From CAZQRP01 sp964596125 (GTDB lineage: Bacteria; Chloroflexota; Dehalococcoidia; GIF9; UBA5629), in the NCBI GenBank assembly GCA_964596125.1, contig CAZQRP010000016.1:12854-76853 (forward strand): a stretch of DNA of 64,000 nucleotides. The letters run 5' to 3'. Every line of letters starts with the position of its first letter. Positions within the stretch are counted from its first letter, which is position 1. This document shows positions 54,691 to 63,309 of this stretch, one piece after another. Below the pieces are notes generated by a model. It saw nothing but the letters and a program-made list of their open reading frames with translations, was not told where the DNA came from and searched no databases. Position numbers and translations under genes: made by a program.

Positions 54691-55077
54691 ATGAAACAAC
54701 TCGGACTTATTATTGTAGTGTCGCTTTTATTTGGTATAGTTGGATGCACATCGCAATCGAAATTGGATGACCTTTCATCCAGATTACAAAGCTACCAGAC
54801 CGATACAAATTACAAGTATAGTAAGATTAGCAGCGACTATGAGGCTATATGTAAAGATTACCATGAGATTAAAAACCGGCTGGCGAACGTGCAGGACAGC
54901 TATAACACATTGTGCCGTGATTATGATATATTAACCAGTGATTACAATACATTAAACAGCGATTACAGCCTGTTAAATACCAAAGTAACGCAGCTAGAGA
55001 AAGATAGTCAGATTCTGAGAGAGCAGGTAGACGAAATCAATCGTTATTTGTTTCCGGGCTCTCCAGGTAATCCTTGA
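54691..55077 (+). CDS. coiled-coil lipoprotein
   Basis: 128 residues from ATG 54691, with AAAGGAGGG upstream; the open frame extending to 54571 lacks a site. The signal peptide ends in a lipobox-like GIVGC (Cys19). The mature part consists of repeats of seven residues rich in Tyr, Asp, Asn and Leu (YNTLCRDYDILTSDYNTLNSD), pointing to a long helical coiled coil. No homologue recognised. Anchored to the outer face of the membrane. Confidence 0.75.
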   Translation: MKQLGLIIVVSLLFGIVGCTSQSKLDDLSSRLQSYQTDTNYKYSKISSDYEAICKDYHEIKNRLANVQDSYNTLCRDYDILTSDYNTLNSDYSLLNTKVTQLEKDSQILREQVDEINRYLFPGSPGNP

Positions 55078-55171
55078 AATAATCCCGGTCAGCAGGGCAG
55101 GTAAGAAGAAAAAGCCGTAGCAAAGATTGCCTCAGTAGTAGGACTATGAATACGGCTTCAAGGACCTATGT

Positions 55172-55804
55172 ATGGACCAGATGGAACTATATTTAAGACC
55201 GACACCGAGAATCGACTGCGACAACGATTCAATACAAGAGACTGCCCACAACCTGACAGAAGGCCTGTACGAAGTAACAGACAGAGCGAAAAGTCTCTTC
55301 TACTTTGTAAGAGACCAGTTTAAATATATACCATACGTATCATACGACTTCTTTAAAAACTATCGGGCAAGTAATACCCTGCAAAAAGGGACCGGTTTTT
55401 GTGTTGAAAAAGCCACCCTCCTGATTGCCTTAGCCCGGGCCGTGAACATACCGGGGCGCCTGCACCTTGTCGACATCCGTAACCACCTTATTCCCGGGCA
55501 TCTTATCGAGCGCATGGGGACAAATTTGTTCAGTAATCATGGTTACAGCGAGCTATATCTGCATGGAAGATGGATTAAGGCTACTCCGGCTTTTGATTTA
55601 AAAATGTGCCAGGAGAACCGGATTATCCCGGTCGAATTTGACGGTACAAACGATGCCCTGTTCCATCCTTATAACCTGGATGGACTACTGCACATCGAAT
55701 ATATTAACGACTATGGCTGTTATGATGATGTCCCTGTCGAAGAAATTATCAACGCCTGGATTGAGGTATATGGAACGGACCTTCTTGAGGACTGGAAAGT
55801 TTAG
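55172..55804 (+). CDS. transglutaminase-like domain protein
   Basis: 210 residues, ATG 55172 with AAGGA 7 bases upstream. The papain-like transglutaminase core shows the nucleophile in GTGFCVEKATLLIALARA, His in SNHGYSELYL-type segment with WIKATPAFD providing the Asp. No signal peptide, so cytoplasmic. Transglutaminase-like proteins are often peptidases or amidases; the true reaction is unknown. Separated by 95 bases from the lipoprotein gene. Confidence 0.83.
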   Translation: MDQMELYLRPTPRIDCDNDSIQETAHNLTEGLYEVTDRAKSLFYFVRDQFKYIPYVSYDFFKNYRASNTLQKGTGFCVEKATLLIALARAVNIPGRLHLVDIRNHLIPGHLIERMGTNLFSNHGYSELYLHGRWIKATPAFDLKMCQENRIIPVEFDGTNDALFHPYNLDGLLHIEYINDYGCYDDVPVEEIINAWIEVYGTDLLEDWKV

Positions 55805-56077
55805 CAAAACGGAAACATGGCTATAAAACACAGCCCACAATCGATTAGCTGTACGCTGGTAAGTTATCAGGATATCCCGGAGGGATTCGAGCCCCAACCC
55901 GCTGCATCTCCCGCTGTCATCCCGCATAGTGCGATTGGTTCTTTGCTCATTGCTTCCATCTGACCTGCATGATCTGTGAGTCATAATCACGGATTTCCTA
56001 CGGTATCTTTAGCATGACTGCATGGCATTTCAAACATATTGCTGATAAAAAGTTAAAAATATTTTGGCATCAGTGAC
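55805..56077. other. intergenic stretch before the DUF2089 operon
   Basis: About 270 bases with no recognised gene; leads into a consensus promoter listed separately. The minus-strand open frame at 55685-55990 overlaps the transglutaminase-like gene and is not supported. Confidence 0.4.
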
Positions 56078-56106
56078 TTGACATTATTAATTAATAACAG
56101 TATAAT
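56078..56106 (+). promoter_or_regulatory. consensus sigma70 promoter
   Basis: TTGACA (56078-56083), 17 bases, TATAAT (56101-56106): both hexamers are perfect. The surrounding DNA is AT-rich. It drives the DUF2089 operon starting at 56246, leaving a leader of about 130 bases. Confidence 0.8.
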
Positions 56107-56245
56107 ATGTTAAAATAATTAATTATTATATTGAAAATATTAATATTCAAAGCGATGTATGGTATTTCACCATATAGCATATTTCTCAATCATTCCGGGC
56201 ATAGTCTACTAATAGATGGAACGAGATGAAAGGAGGGAGCTAAAT

Positions 56246-56608
56246 ATGCCAAGCGAATGGCATGAGTTAACACGTATCACCCACGGACAGCCGTTTGTAG
56301 TTGAGCGTGTCCGTCTTATTCAGAGTGGCATCTCTATCGAGGGTAGCTTCGAACTTCCTCCCTTAGCCCGATTATCTGCCGAAGACCAGGTGTTTGTTAT
56401 GGCCTTTATTCGGTGTGATGGCTCCATTAAAGATATGGAGCGGATATTCGGAATAAGCTATCCAACAGTCAAAAGTCGTCTCAATAGAATCGCCGAGCAG
56501 CTAGAGTTTATCGAAATCAGTCCTGCTCCATCCCAAGATGAAATACTGGCACAGCTTGATCGTGGTGAAATAAGTGCTGCCGAGGCAATAGAGAGGTTAT
56601 CACAATGA
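56246..56608 (+). CDS. DUF2089 family protein (helix-turn-helix regulator-like)
   Basis: 120 residues from ATG 56246 with AAAGGAGGGAG upstream. LPPLARLSAEDQVFVMAFIRCDGSIKDMERIFGISYPTVKSRLNRI, in shorter stretches, is the DUF2089 pattern: a helix-turn-helix with sigma-factor-like features. The C-terminal ILAQLDRGEISAAEAIERL is a SHOCT-like motif. Its stop overlaps the next gene (ATGA). Proteins of this family occur with YvlB/LiaX-type genes in envelope-stress modules, as here. Confidence 0.85.
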   Translation: MPSEWHELTRITHGQPFVVERVRLIQSGISIEGSFELPPLARLSAEDQVFVMAFIRCDGSIKDMERIFGISYPTVKSRLNRIAEQLEFIEISPAPSQDEILAQLDRGEISAAEAIERLSQ

Positions 56609-56883
56609 ATATGCCGCTGAGTTTAATGCGTTTTCATATTGCCAATAAACGCTGTCACTTGAGTCTATGGGTCCCGCTGTTCTTGCTCTGGTCATTTATC
56701 GCTGCTGCCGTGATAGTATTGCTGCCCATTGTCATTCTGACAGCTTTAGTATTCTGGTGCAGTGGCTGCGGCAGGCGGATGCTTATCACCGGACCGGTCA
56801 TCTTTTCTTGTATGTGTAATTTGCGCGGCCTGGAGATTGATTTTCAGCAATGCCAGGAGCGATTTCTTGTTTCTTTAAAATAG
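56605..56883 (+). CDS. small membrane protein of the DUF2089 operon
   Basis: 92 residues, start overlapping the DUF2089 stop by four bases. One long hydrophobic stretch (residues about 22-50) that could be one or two helices, followed by CSGCG. No family assigned. Operon position between DUF2089 and the SHOCT-like gene suggests a membrane sensor or partner. Confidence 0.65.
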   Translation: MNMPLSLMRFHIANKRCHLSLWVPLFLLWSFIAAAVIVLLPIVILTALVFWCSGCGRRMLITGPVIFSCMCNLRGLEIDFQQCQERFLVSLK

Positions 56884-56905
56884 ATTTGATGAAGGAGGTG
56901 CTAAA

Positions 56906-57346
56906 ATGACTGATAATCAGAAAAGGATTTTGGAGATGCTGGCTGATAAGAAGATCACTGTGGACGAGGCGCATAAACTGCTAACACTGGTAGAACCAAT
57001 GGAAACAACTGACGCTGGCACATTCAGTACAGACGAATCAGGTAAGCGCATTCCAAGATATCTGCGTATTGTTGTCCAGCCCAATAGCGAGGGCGGCTCA
57101 GGAACCAGTGACGAGCGGGTGAATATCCGGGTACCTGTGGCCCTGATACGTGCGGGAATGAAATTGACTTCTCTGATTCCACAACACGCCATCAATCATG
57201 CCAATGAAGCCTTGCATGAGAAGGGCATGGACCTGGACCTCAGCAAAATGAAGGCAAGTGATCTCGAGCAACTTATCGATGCACTGAGCGAACTGGAAAT
57301 CGATGTCAAGGATGGAAAAGAAAAGGTACGTGTCTACATGGAATAA
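56906..57346 (+). CDS. SHOCT-like/YvlB-LiaX N-terminal-like protein
   Basis: 146 residues with GAAGGAGGTG upstream. The N-terminus RILEMLADKKITVDEAHKLL is the SHOCT-like helix pair found in YvlB/LiaX proteins. The middle has YLRIVVQPNSEGG and RVNIRVPVALIRAGMKL, as in the same group, then an acidic helical end. Together with DUF2089 and the membrane protein it forms a three-gene unit likely responding to envelope stress. Confidence 0.78.
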   Translation: MTDNQKRILEMLADKKITVDEAHKLLTLVEPMETTDAGTFSTDESGKRIPRYLRIVVQPNSEGGSGTSDERVNIRVPVALIRAGMKLTSLIPQHAINHANEALHEKGMDLDLSKMKASDLEQLIDALSELEIDVKDGKEKVRVYME

Positions 57347-57444
57347 TACCTGAATTCTTTTTGGATACCACTGACAGTACAGTTCGAGGCGAGCTCTGCG
57401 GAACGATGAGCAGAAATGCGGCTCGTTGTCTGACGCGAATCTGA

Positions 57445-57520
57445 TGGCATCCCTGGAGGGATTCGAACCCACGACCCGCTGCTTAGAAGGCAGCCGCTCT
57501 ATCCACTGAGCTACAGGGAC
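57445..57520 (-). tRNA. tRNA-Arg (anticodon TCT), CCA encoded
   Basis: Minus-strand cloverleaf starting GTCCCTGTAGCTCAGTGG at 57520. The anticodon loop reads CTTCTAA between CTGC/GCAG stem arms, the T arm is GGGTTCGAATCCC, and the acceptor 3' side CAGGGAT-G-CCA ends at 57445. All stems pair. Confidence 0.96.
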
Positions 57521-57655
57521 CCGTTTTGAGTCTAGCACAGGAAAGCATGATTGGCAAGAAGTTGTACCAGTTCAGAGATTTCTATCAATAGCTGGGTGAA
57601 ACATTTTAACTATTATAATTGCACAGGAAAAAAGTGGAACCATATCTGGCGAGCA

Positions 57656-57778
57656 CTACTGGCTCTTGTGTGCGGTATCAACATGCTCCTGCCAGCAGGT
57701 TACATGTACATAGGCTGCACAGCGGGCGCAGTAATATATTCTGGTTCTGGCTTCTTTACCGCAGACCGGGCATTTCAT
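57656..57778 (-). CDS. small zinc-ribbon-like protein (40 residues)
   Basis: ATG at plus positions 57776-57778, stop at 57656-57658, GAGGGAG 5 bases upstream on the minus strand. Sequence begins MKCPVCGKEARTRIYYCARC and ends in a TCWQEHVDTAHKSQ tail. It has two CxxC knuckles (Cys3, 6, 17, 20) and later Cys28 and two His, so it probably binds zinc. It is the next gene after FmdB on the same strand, 77 bases away, and may share its promoter. No homologue with known function comes to mind. Confidence 0.7.
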   Translation of the reverse strand: MKCPVCGKEARTRIYYCARCAAYVHVTCWQEHVDTAHKSQ

Positions 57779-57855
57779 GACGACTCCCTCATTATAATAC
57801 ACATGTTACGTTTTGCCGGGCGACCGGTATGCTGCCGTCTCTTTCATCGGCGTAA

Positions 57856-58143
57856 TCACTGAGCAGACTGCTCACCTTTTTCTTCCTTGTTTTCCTTTTT
57901 ATCTTCCTTCACAGCTTCTTTCGCTTCTTTTGCAACCTCTTTGGCACTGAACTGAGCCTCGCTTTTAGCGGAGTTATCAGTCACATAAAAGCCCGGACCT
58001 TTAAATATTATGGGCACAGGAGAAAAAAGACGTTTCGCGCCATTCTTGCACCGGGGGCATTTCACCTTCGCTTTGTCAGTAAAACTTTGCTTGAGCTCAA
58101 ATTCCAGCTCACAGCTCGGGCATAGATATTGATAAATGGGCAT
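57856..58143 (-). CDS. FmdB-family zinc ribbon protein
   Basis: 95 residues from ATG 58141-58143 with AGGAGGT upstream; the open frame to 58176 is artefactual. The FmdB zinc ribbon is PIYQYLCPSCELEFE with Cys8, 11, 29 and 32, followed by GFYVTDNS. A charged Lys/Glu-rich tail takes up the end (residues 65-95). FmdB proteins are thought to be regulatory or redox/zinc sensors. Its promoter carries a CIRCE element, so heat-shock control by HrcA is likely. Confidence 0.9.
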   Translation of the reverse strand: MPIYQYLCPSCELEFELKQSFTDKAKVKCPRCKNGAKRLFSPVPIIFKGPGFYVTDNSAKSEAQFSAKEVAKEAKEAVKEDKKENKEEKGEQSAQ

Positions 58144-58216
58144 GCCATACCTCCTGCATAATAAAAAGGATAACAACCACTTCAGTTATCCCTTATACAT
58201 ATCGATTGACAACAAC

Positions 58217-58241
58217 TAGCACTCCCGGATAAAGAGTGCCA
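58217..58241 (-). promoter_or_regulatory. CIRCE operator (HrcA site)
   Basis: TAGCACTC-N9-GAGTGCCA (58217-58241), one mismatch per core from the CIRCE consensus TTAGCACTC-N9-GAGTGCTAA with the correct 9-base gap. It lies just downstream of the -10 element on the minus strand, at the expected transcription start of the FmdB gene, where HrcA would block initiation. Confidence 0.85.
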
Positions 58242-58248
58242 GTTTATT

Positions 58249-58277
58249 ATTTTATATCCATCGCTCAATTTAATCAA
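58249..58277 (-). promoter_or_regulatory. sigma70-type promoter for FmdB
   Basis: On the minus strand TTGATT (58277-58272), 17-base spacer, TAAAAT (58254-58249), immediately upstream of the CIRCE element. Confidence 0.65.
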
Positions 58278-58525
58278 GCTCATTAAATTGAGAGTTGTCT
58301 AGTACCGTTATCTATTTAGTTGACATAAATATGTCAGGTGCCTGTAGAATGCTGCCGTCATATCAAGCATTGCTATCACTTCACAGTCAGTAAACTGCTA
58401 TGATATACTATCAATACACAGGATTGTGAGTAAAGGCGGTAAAATATGCTGTGTCTTCACGACGCTATACCAATGTATCTTTTTACAGCCCGTGCTCGTT
58501 ATGTGACTGTATTCTCTCCTATGAG
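58278..58525. other. intergenic stretch left of tRNA-Met, with a short palindrome
   Basis: No gene recognised. TGACATA-AA-TATGTCA (58321-58336) is a perfect 7-base inverted repeat next to TTGACA (58320-58325) and could be an operator for a rightward promoter, but no convincing -10 follows at the right distance. It belongs to the host side of the island boundary. Confidence 0.4.
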
Positions 58526-58600
58526 GGGCTCGTAGCTCAGCGGCAGAGCGACCGGCTCATAACCGGTTGGTCGCAGGTTCGAATCCTGCCGAGCCCACCA
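58526..58600 (+). tRNA. tRNA-Met (anticodon CAT), CCA encoded
   Basis: Acceptor GGGCTCG (58526-58532) pairs with CGAGCCC, followed by A-CCA to 58600. D arm TAGCTCAGCGGCAGAGC, anticodon stem ACCGG/CCGGT with loop CTCATAA, and T arm CAGGTTCGAATCCTG are canonical. CAT could also be a lysidine-modified tRNA-Ile. The 3' end is the likely integration site of the island that follows. Confidence 0.95.
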
Positions 58601-58722
58601 ATGAAGCTAATCTTATAGAACCTGATGTCAATTTCTTTCAAAAAGTCGCAGGTTCTCCCCATGAACTATTGCAACTCAGAGAATTACTAACTATACTTCT
58701 CGGTAGTAAGGGGAGGCGTCAG

Positions 58723-60066
58723 TTGGAGTTGCGACAGAAGACAAACCAGGAGCTTTTCACCCTCTACGACAGCGAGCTCGCATTCCATCATCGTTCTGCA
58801 CGAGGACTTCACGAGGCGAAAAGAATTCTTCGACATTTCCATGTCTTCATAGGTGAATTTCCACCAACACCAGAGTTAGCCAAGTCTTTCCTTTCCAAGT
58901 TCATGAATCGAAAAGCAACCACTGTTGCACGATACGCAGCTATACTCAAAATGTTCTTTAAGTGGTACGGAGAAGAACTTGACATAAAACTACGAGTTCC
59001 AAAGATATTGCCTTCTTACGTGGAGAAGTCTGATATCGAAAAACTGTTGGATGCGATAAAGAACAAAAGATCGCATAAAAATAACATAGACCGTGATTTG
59101 GTACTCATTGATCTGGCGATTCACACTGGTTTAAGGCGAAGCGAGCTTGCTAATCTCAAAGCAGGGGATATTGATATTGAAAGGCAATTACTTGCTGTCC
59201 GTCAGGGTAAAGGCTCTAAAGATAGAGTGATACCACTGTCAGGGAAAATGTGCAGCAAGCTACATATATATATCAAAGACAAAGAAAAAGAAAGCAGCCT
59301 GTTTGCTCTCACACCTGCAACGATTAGTGGGAAGATAAGAACCTTTGCTAGAAAAGCAGGTATTGAAATTCATACTCACAGCTTACGTGATTATTTCGCC
59401 ACGTCTTTATCAGAAAAAGGAGCAACTATACGAGAGATTCAATCCCTGCTTGGACATGCCAATTTAACTCACACAGAAAGGTATACACTCCATACGGATA
59501 AGCATTTAAGAAACGCAGTCGAATTAATTGATGATGGTGATTATAATGATCTCACGGATAAAAATAATCCAGATTTTGCCACGATCGAAAATAAATTTAT
59601 AAAGCTAAATAATAATAAAATAAATCTATTTTCACCTGAAAATGAGACTATTACTCAGGACACATCTGATAAACCACTTCTTTTAATAAGAGCAGTTGAT
59701 AAACCAGATGAAATAGACCAAACCAAGGTAATGATAGGTGGCTATTTTTCTCATTTCGAAATATGGAATGAAGGAAAAGTCTCAGCAAGTGAGGTTAGGA
59801 TTTTCCTAATGGATAAAAATAAAAAAGATTGGTTTGAACAAAAACAAGTCGATGTTTTAAGACACAATGAGACTATAAATTTTCAACCTATTTTACGTGC
59901 TAGACCTGAAGGAGATTATTTTATTCTTTGCCAATATAAAAACATTGTTCCAAATCACAATAAAAATATTTGGAATCAAATATGGCTATCGTTTAATATT
60001 AAACACGCTAGTAAAAGCAATGAAACATATATAATAACTGGAAAGCTGGATATTACTGTGCGTTAA
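58723..60066 (+). CDS. tyrosine recombinase/integrase with an extra C-terminal beta domain
   Basis: About 448 residues from TTG 58723, which has GGGGAGG 6 bases upstream. The open frame continues back to 58567 inside the tRNA, which is unlikely to be translated. An N-terminal SAM-like core-binding domain is followed by a catalytic domain with Arg in HTGLRRSEL (about 138), Lys in GKGSKDRVIPL, HSLRDYFATSL, LLGHANL and Tyr in TERYTLH. The catalytic domain ends near residue 265. The remaining 180 residues form a separate beta-rich domain (RAVDKPDEI, YFSHFEIWNEGKVSASEVRIF), unusual for integrases. It sits next to tRNA-Met, the probable attachment site. Confidence 0.9.
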   Translation: MELRQKTNQELFTLYDSELAFHHRSARGLHEAKRILRHFHVFIGEFPPTPELAKSFLSKFMNRKATTVARYAAILKMFFKWYGEELDIKLRVPKILPSYVEKSDIEKLLDAIKNKRSHKNNIDRDLVLIDLAIHTGLRRSELANLKAGDIDIERQLLAVRQGKGSKDRVIPLSGKMCSKLHIYIKDKEKESSLFALTPATISGKIRTFARKAGIEIHTHSLRDYFATSLSEKGATIREIQSLLGHANLTHTERYTLHTDKHLRNAVELIDDGDYNDLTDKNNPDFATIENKFIKLNNNKINLFSPENETITQDTSDKPLLLIRAVDKPDEIDQTKVMIGGYFSHFEIWNEGKVSASEVRIFLMDKNKKDWFEQKQVDVLRHNETINFQPILRARPEGDYFILCQYKNIVPNHNKNIWNQIWLSFNIKHASKSNETYIITGKLDITVR

Positions 60067-60093
60067 TATTAAATCGAAGATGAATATACTATT

Positions 60094-63000
60094 ATGAATA
60101 CTAGTGAATTGGCAGAATCTCCGAAACATACTAGAATCACAGGGGGCAAAAACTGGCTCAGTGAAATAATCAATAACGAGATAAAACAGCACACTCCCCC
60201 AGTGCCTTTTATTGAACGGCTTGGAATAAATAAACCAAGTTGGAAAACCGTTATTAGTTCCTTCGGTTTTCTATTGATAACAATAATTCTATTTTCACTA
60301 ATACCTTCACTATTTATGCATACTAAGTGGTTAATTGATGATACACAGCTCATAGATTCCTACTTAGCTATGTGGCAAGTTCAGGGAGCTATAGCGGCAG
60401 TTGCATTACCTTTACTTATTGTAGTTATTGAATTCTCAAAAGAGCTTCGTGATGTTGCGGGAAAACGACCCGAAGCATTGATTCGCGAATCCTGGATTTT
60501 CCCGATAATTATTTTTGCCCTAGTAGGTACTATAAGAATAGGAATAGACATTGGATTTTTTCTTAATGAGTTAGTTTTTTGGATTGACCTTTTTCTCGTT
60601 TTCATAGGTACAATCTGCTTTACAATAATAGCATACAAAAGAATGCTTTCAGTGCTGCTCGACTCTCAAGAAATGAAACAAAGTTCAGTTGCACTCATGA
60701 AAGACTTAATGGCTATTCAACTTGATAATACCATTAAAAGGCGAATTGCGAACAATCTATTGATAAAGATTGTAAAAGAAATAGGTTTCGAATTTACTTC
60801 ATTCGTTCCCTCACTAGATAGATATAGTAATGCTACTATTCTAAAGTATCATAATTCAGGTTATTTATGTGATATAAATCTGAAGCAGTTGGAAACTTTT
60901 CAAAAGGAACTTCTAGGTAAGGCAACTCTTCAACGACGCTCAGAAGTTAGAAATAATTCACAACTAGAGGATGTGAAAAGCTCTGAGAAAGTGGATTTAA
61001 GAATATGGTGGATGAAACAATTTGATCAGCATATTAAGTCGGCGGATAGTGGAATAATAAAAATAGACAATATACAGTACAGTACTTCTATTGTTAGAGA
61101 GCTTGAAGCCCAACTAGCTAAGATCATTAAAGTTTCTACAGATAAATATAAGGGAGAAGAGGTAAGAGATATAATCAGTTATGTCGGGGATGGTCTGATA
61201 GATTCTATTAGAAATTATAAGAGTGGAGCAGTAAAAGAAGGTCTTGAAATCTATGAAGCATTGCTTATAACTTTTCTCTCAAAGCTAAAACAGTGGAATG
61301 CTGTTTATAAAAAAGATACCGCAATTAGAGAAGTCAATTCGATAGGTGGAGGGTGGGATGAAATTGAGTGGATAAATAATGATTTGCAACAAGTTAATTA
61401 TATGGCAATGGACACAGAATACATCCCGATACTCCAGATAATGCTTAACATGCCACGTAGAATATCTTTATTATCCATAAAAGATGGCGATTATTACATA
61501 TTTAATGAATTTATCAATTGGTACCCGTATTACTATCATAAAACCTTTAATATGAAAGATAGTAGCGCCAGAGAATTTATTGTAGGACGGTGTTCATTAC
61601 ATCTTTCAGAAACGCTTAAATATTATATTATTCCAAATATTGAACGCGGAAATAATGAAGTTGAGATACAAAGCAATACTGATTTTGCTCTAGGGATTAT
61701 TTTCGTTTTTAACCAATTGCTAAAAGATGCATTGGACAATAATGAAATTGATCACTTTTCTGGATTTTTAACTACCCTAAATGAAGCTTTTGAATTCTAT
61801 TTTAGACATAATCAGGAACACGAAGTCCGTAGCCTTGAGTATCAACTAAAAAATACATCATTACCATCAACACGAAAGGATGGAATTGAGCAGCAATTGC
61901 ACTTAAAAAAAGTGTGTGTATCTGCAGCTGCGACGTTGAAAAAAATAATGGACGTAATGCGTTATGGACTAAATTCATGGTTGTTACATATGTATTTAAA
62001 TGGCAGACTAACCTCCCATGATATGGAGAAGTGGAATTCGGTTTTCGATAATCCTGGTAATTTAGAAAAATGTTGGGAGATGTATTCATTAGCAAGAAAT
62101 ACCGATGAAAGTGGACTGAAGTGGGCACTTTGGGAATCGATGGAGCATGAAAGAGGTGCAGCGTATTTCGGTACTACGATTTATTGGGGAGGGGGATTCG
62201 AAAATTATTTACGAGCGCTTTTATGTGCCAATTGTTTAAAGATTCTGGGTGCACTTACAGATGATCAAAAACGAGCAGTTACTATACCATCTTCCTCCGA
62301 TGTCATTTTATTGGCTGAAAATGAGAATAGCCCACTTAGACAACTTCTTAAACAAATTACACAGAATAAGAATAAATGGTTACCCATAATTACCGATAGT
62401 GGATTTAAGGCAATTCCACTATTTGAAGATTTACTTGACAAAGCTATTGATGCGCAAAAAGAAGCTAAGAATAACTTTATCAGAGCTGCAGCTATTTCAC
62501 CCACCAGATTAGATTTATTCAAAAAGGAAATACTTGACGAATGGAAGAAAAACGCTGAGTTAAGGAATATTGTCCGAGAATACGGAGAATATGAAGTTTT
62601 CGATAAACCATCTGAAGACAATATTTTCATTGGATTTAATCAACTTCAACCGAAAGATATATATGTTGATAATACTGAGATAGGCATCGAAAGATGGGGG
62701 GCGCAATTCGGTGAGGATTTGGCAGGTTGGGAAAATGAAGATTTCATAGAAAAAATATTAACTAGCATAGACGAGTTAGATGAAGATATCGGGGCAAAAA
62801 GTCCTACTGTCATTGTTACTCAAGCTTTGGATAGACTGGAACAAATTAACTGTATACCAATCATTCTTATACTCAATTCATGGACAACGTCTTCTGAAAT
62901 TGAGAAATCAGAACTATTTAAGAATGAAGATAATAAACCTGTTAAAGGATTTGTGGGTTATTTTCGGAATGCCCCTGCTTTGAATCTAAGTTATAGAGGT

Positions 63001-63309
63001 GAACCATATATTATTGTTATTGATTTGAAGAAATTCTGTGTATGGCGACAATTTAAACCCCCGTTGTCTGATAATGACGAATATTTAAATGATGAACTAA
63101 CATTTTCATTGAAACCATTTACCATGCAATCTGCAGAAGAAGCCATAATAAATAATCAAAGGCTTCTATTTGATGAAGATGATAAGCCGAAATCGAAAGA
63201 TGATGTTATTTCTGAACTTCAACTTAAGGTTCATTTTAAATTGTTTGAACAATACGAAATTAAGATAAAGGATAAATCATCAGGATACAAGATAAAAACT
63301 CGATGGTAG
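60094..63309 (+). CDS. 1071-residue membrane protein of unknown function (island cargo)
   Basis: Not recognised. Four hydrophobic helices lie at about 50-74, 93-114, 131-154 and 158-182. The remaining 880 residues are charged, helical and probably cytoplasmic, without repeats or motifs I recognise (no Walker, nuclease or kinase signature). A mixed alpha/beta ending (ALNLSYRGEPYIIVIDLKKF) resembles a separate domain. It is AT-rich and follows the integrase by 27 bases. Large membrane-anchored proteins of this kind in integrase islands are often defence-related, but that is inference. Confidence 0.7.
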   Translation: MNTSELAESPKHTRITGGKNWLSEIINNEIKQHTPPVPFIERLGINKPSWKTVISSFGFLLITIILFSLIPSLFMHTKWLIDDTQLIDSYLAMWQVQGAIAAVALPLLIVVIEFSKELRDVAGKRPEALIRESWIFPIIIFALVGTIRIGIDIGFFLNELVFWIDLFLVFIGTICFTIIAYKRMLSVLLDSQEMKQSSVALMKDLMAIQLDNTIKRRIANNLLIKIVKEIGFEFTSFVPSLDRYSNATILKYHNSGYLCDINLKQLETFQKELLGKATLQRRSEVRNNSQLEDVKSSEKVDLRIWWMKQFDQHIKSADSGIIKIDNIQYSTSIVRELEAQLAKIIKVSTDKYKGEEVRDIISYVGDGLIDSIRNYKSGAVKEGLEIYEALLITFLSKLKQWNAVYKKDTAIREVNSIGGGWDEIEWINNDLQQVNYMAMDTEYIPILQIMLNMPRRISLLSIKDGDYYIFNEFINWYPYYYHKTFNMKDSSAREFIVGRCSLHLSETLKYYIIPNIERGNNEVEIQSNTDFALGIIFVFNQLLKDALDNNEIDHFSGFLTTLNEAFEFYFRHNQEHEVRSLEYQLKNTSLPSTRKDGIEQQLHLKKVCVSAAATLKKIMDVMRYGLNSWLLHMYLNGRLTSHDMEKWNSVFDNPGNLEKCWEMYSLARNTDESGLKWALWESMEHERGAAYFGTTIYWGGGFENYLRALLCANCLKILGALTDDQKRAVTIPSSSDVILLAENENSPLRQLLKQITQNKNKWLPIITDSGFKAIPLFEDLLDKAIDAQKEAKNNFIRAAAISPTRLDLFKKEILDEWKKNAELRNIVREYGEYEVFDKPSEDNIFIGFNQLQPKDIYVDNTEIGIERWGAQFGEDLAGWENEDFIEKILTSIDELDEDIGAKSPTVIVTQALDRLEQINCIPIILILNSWTTSSEIEKSELFKNEDNKPVKGFVGYFRNAPALNLSYRGEPYIIVIDLKKFCVWRQFKPPLSDNDEYLNDELTFSLKPFTMQSAEEAIINNQRLLFDEDDKPKSKDDVISELQLKVHFKLFEQYEIKIKDKSSGYKIKTRW

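Noticed and set aside
57551..57862. Plus-strand 103-codon frame
   Set aside because: The minus strand of the same DNA encodes a Cys-rich protein with a good ribosome site next to FmdB.
58567..58722. N-terminal extension of the integrase into the tRNA gene
   Set aside because: Its first codons are the tRNA-Met T arm and acceptor; a TTG with a good site at 58723 is more plausible.
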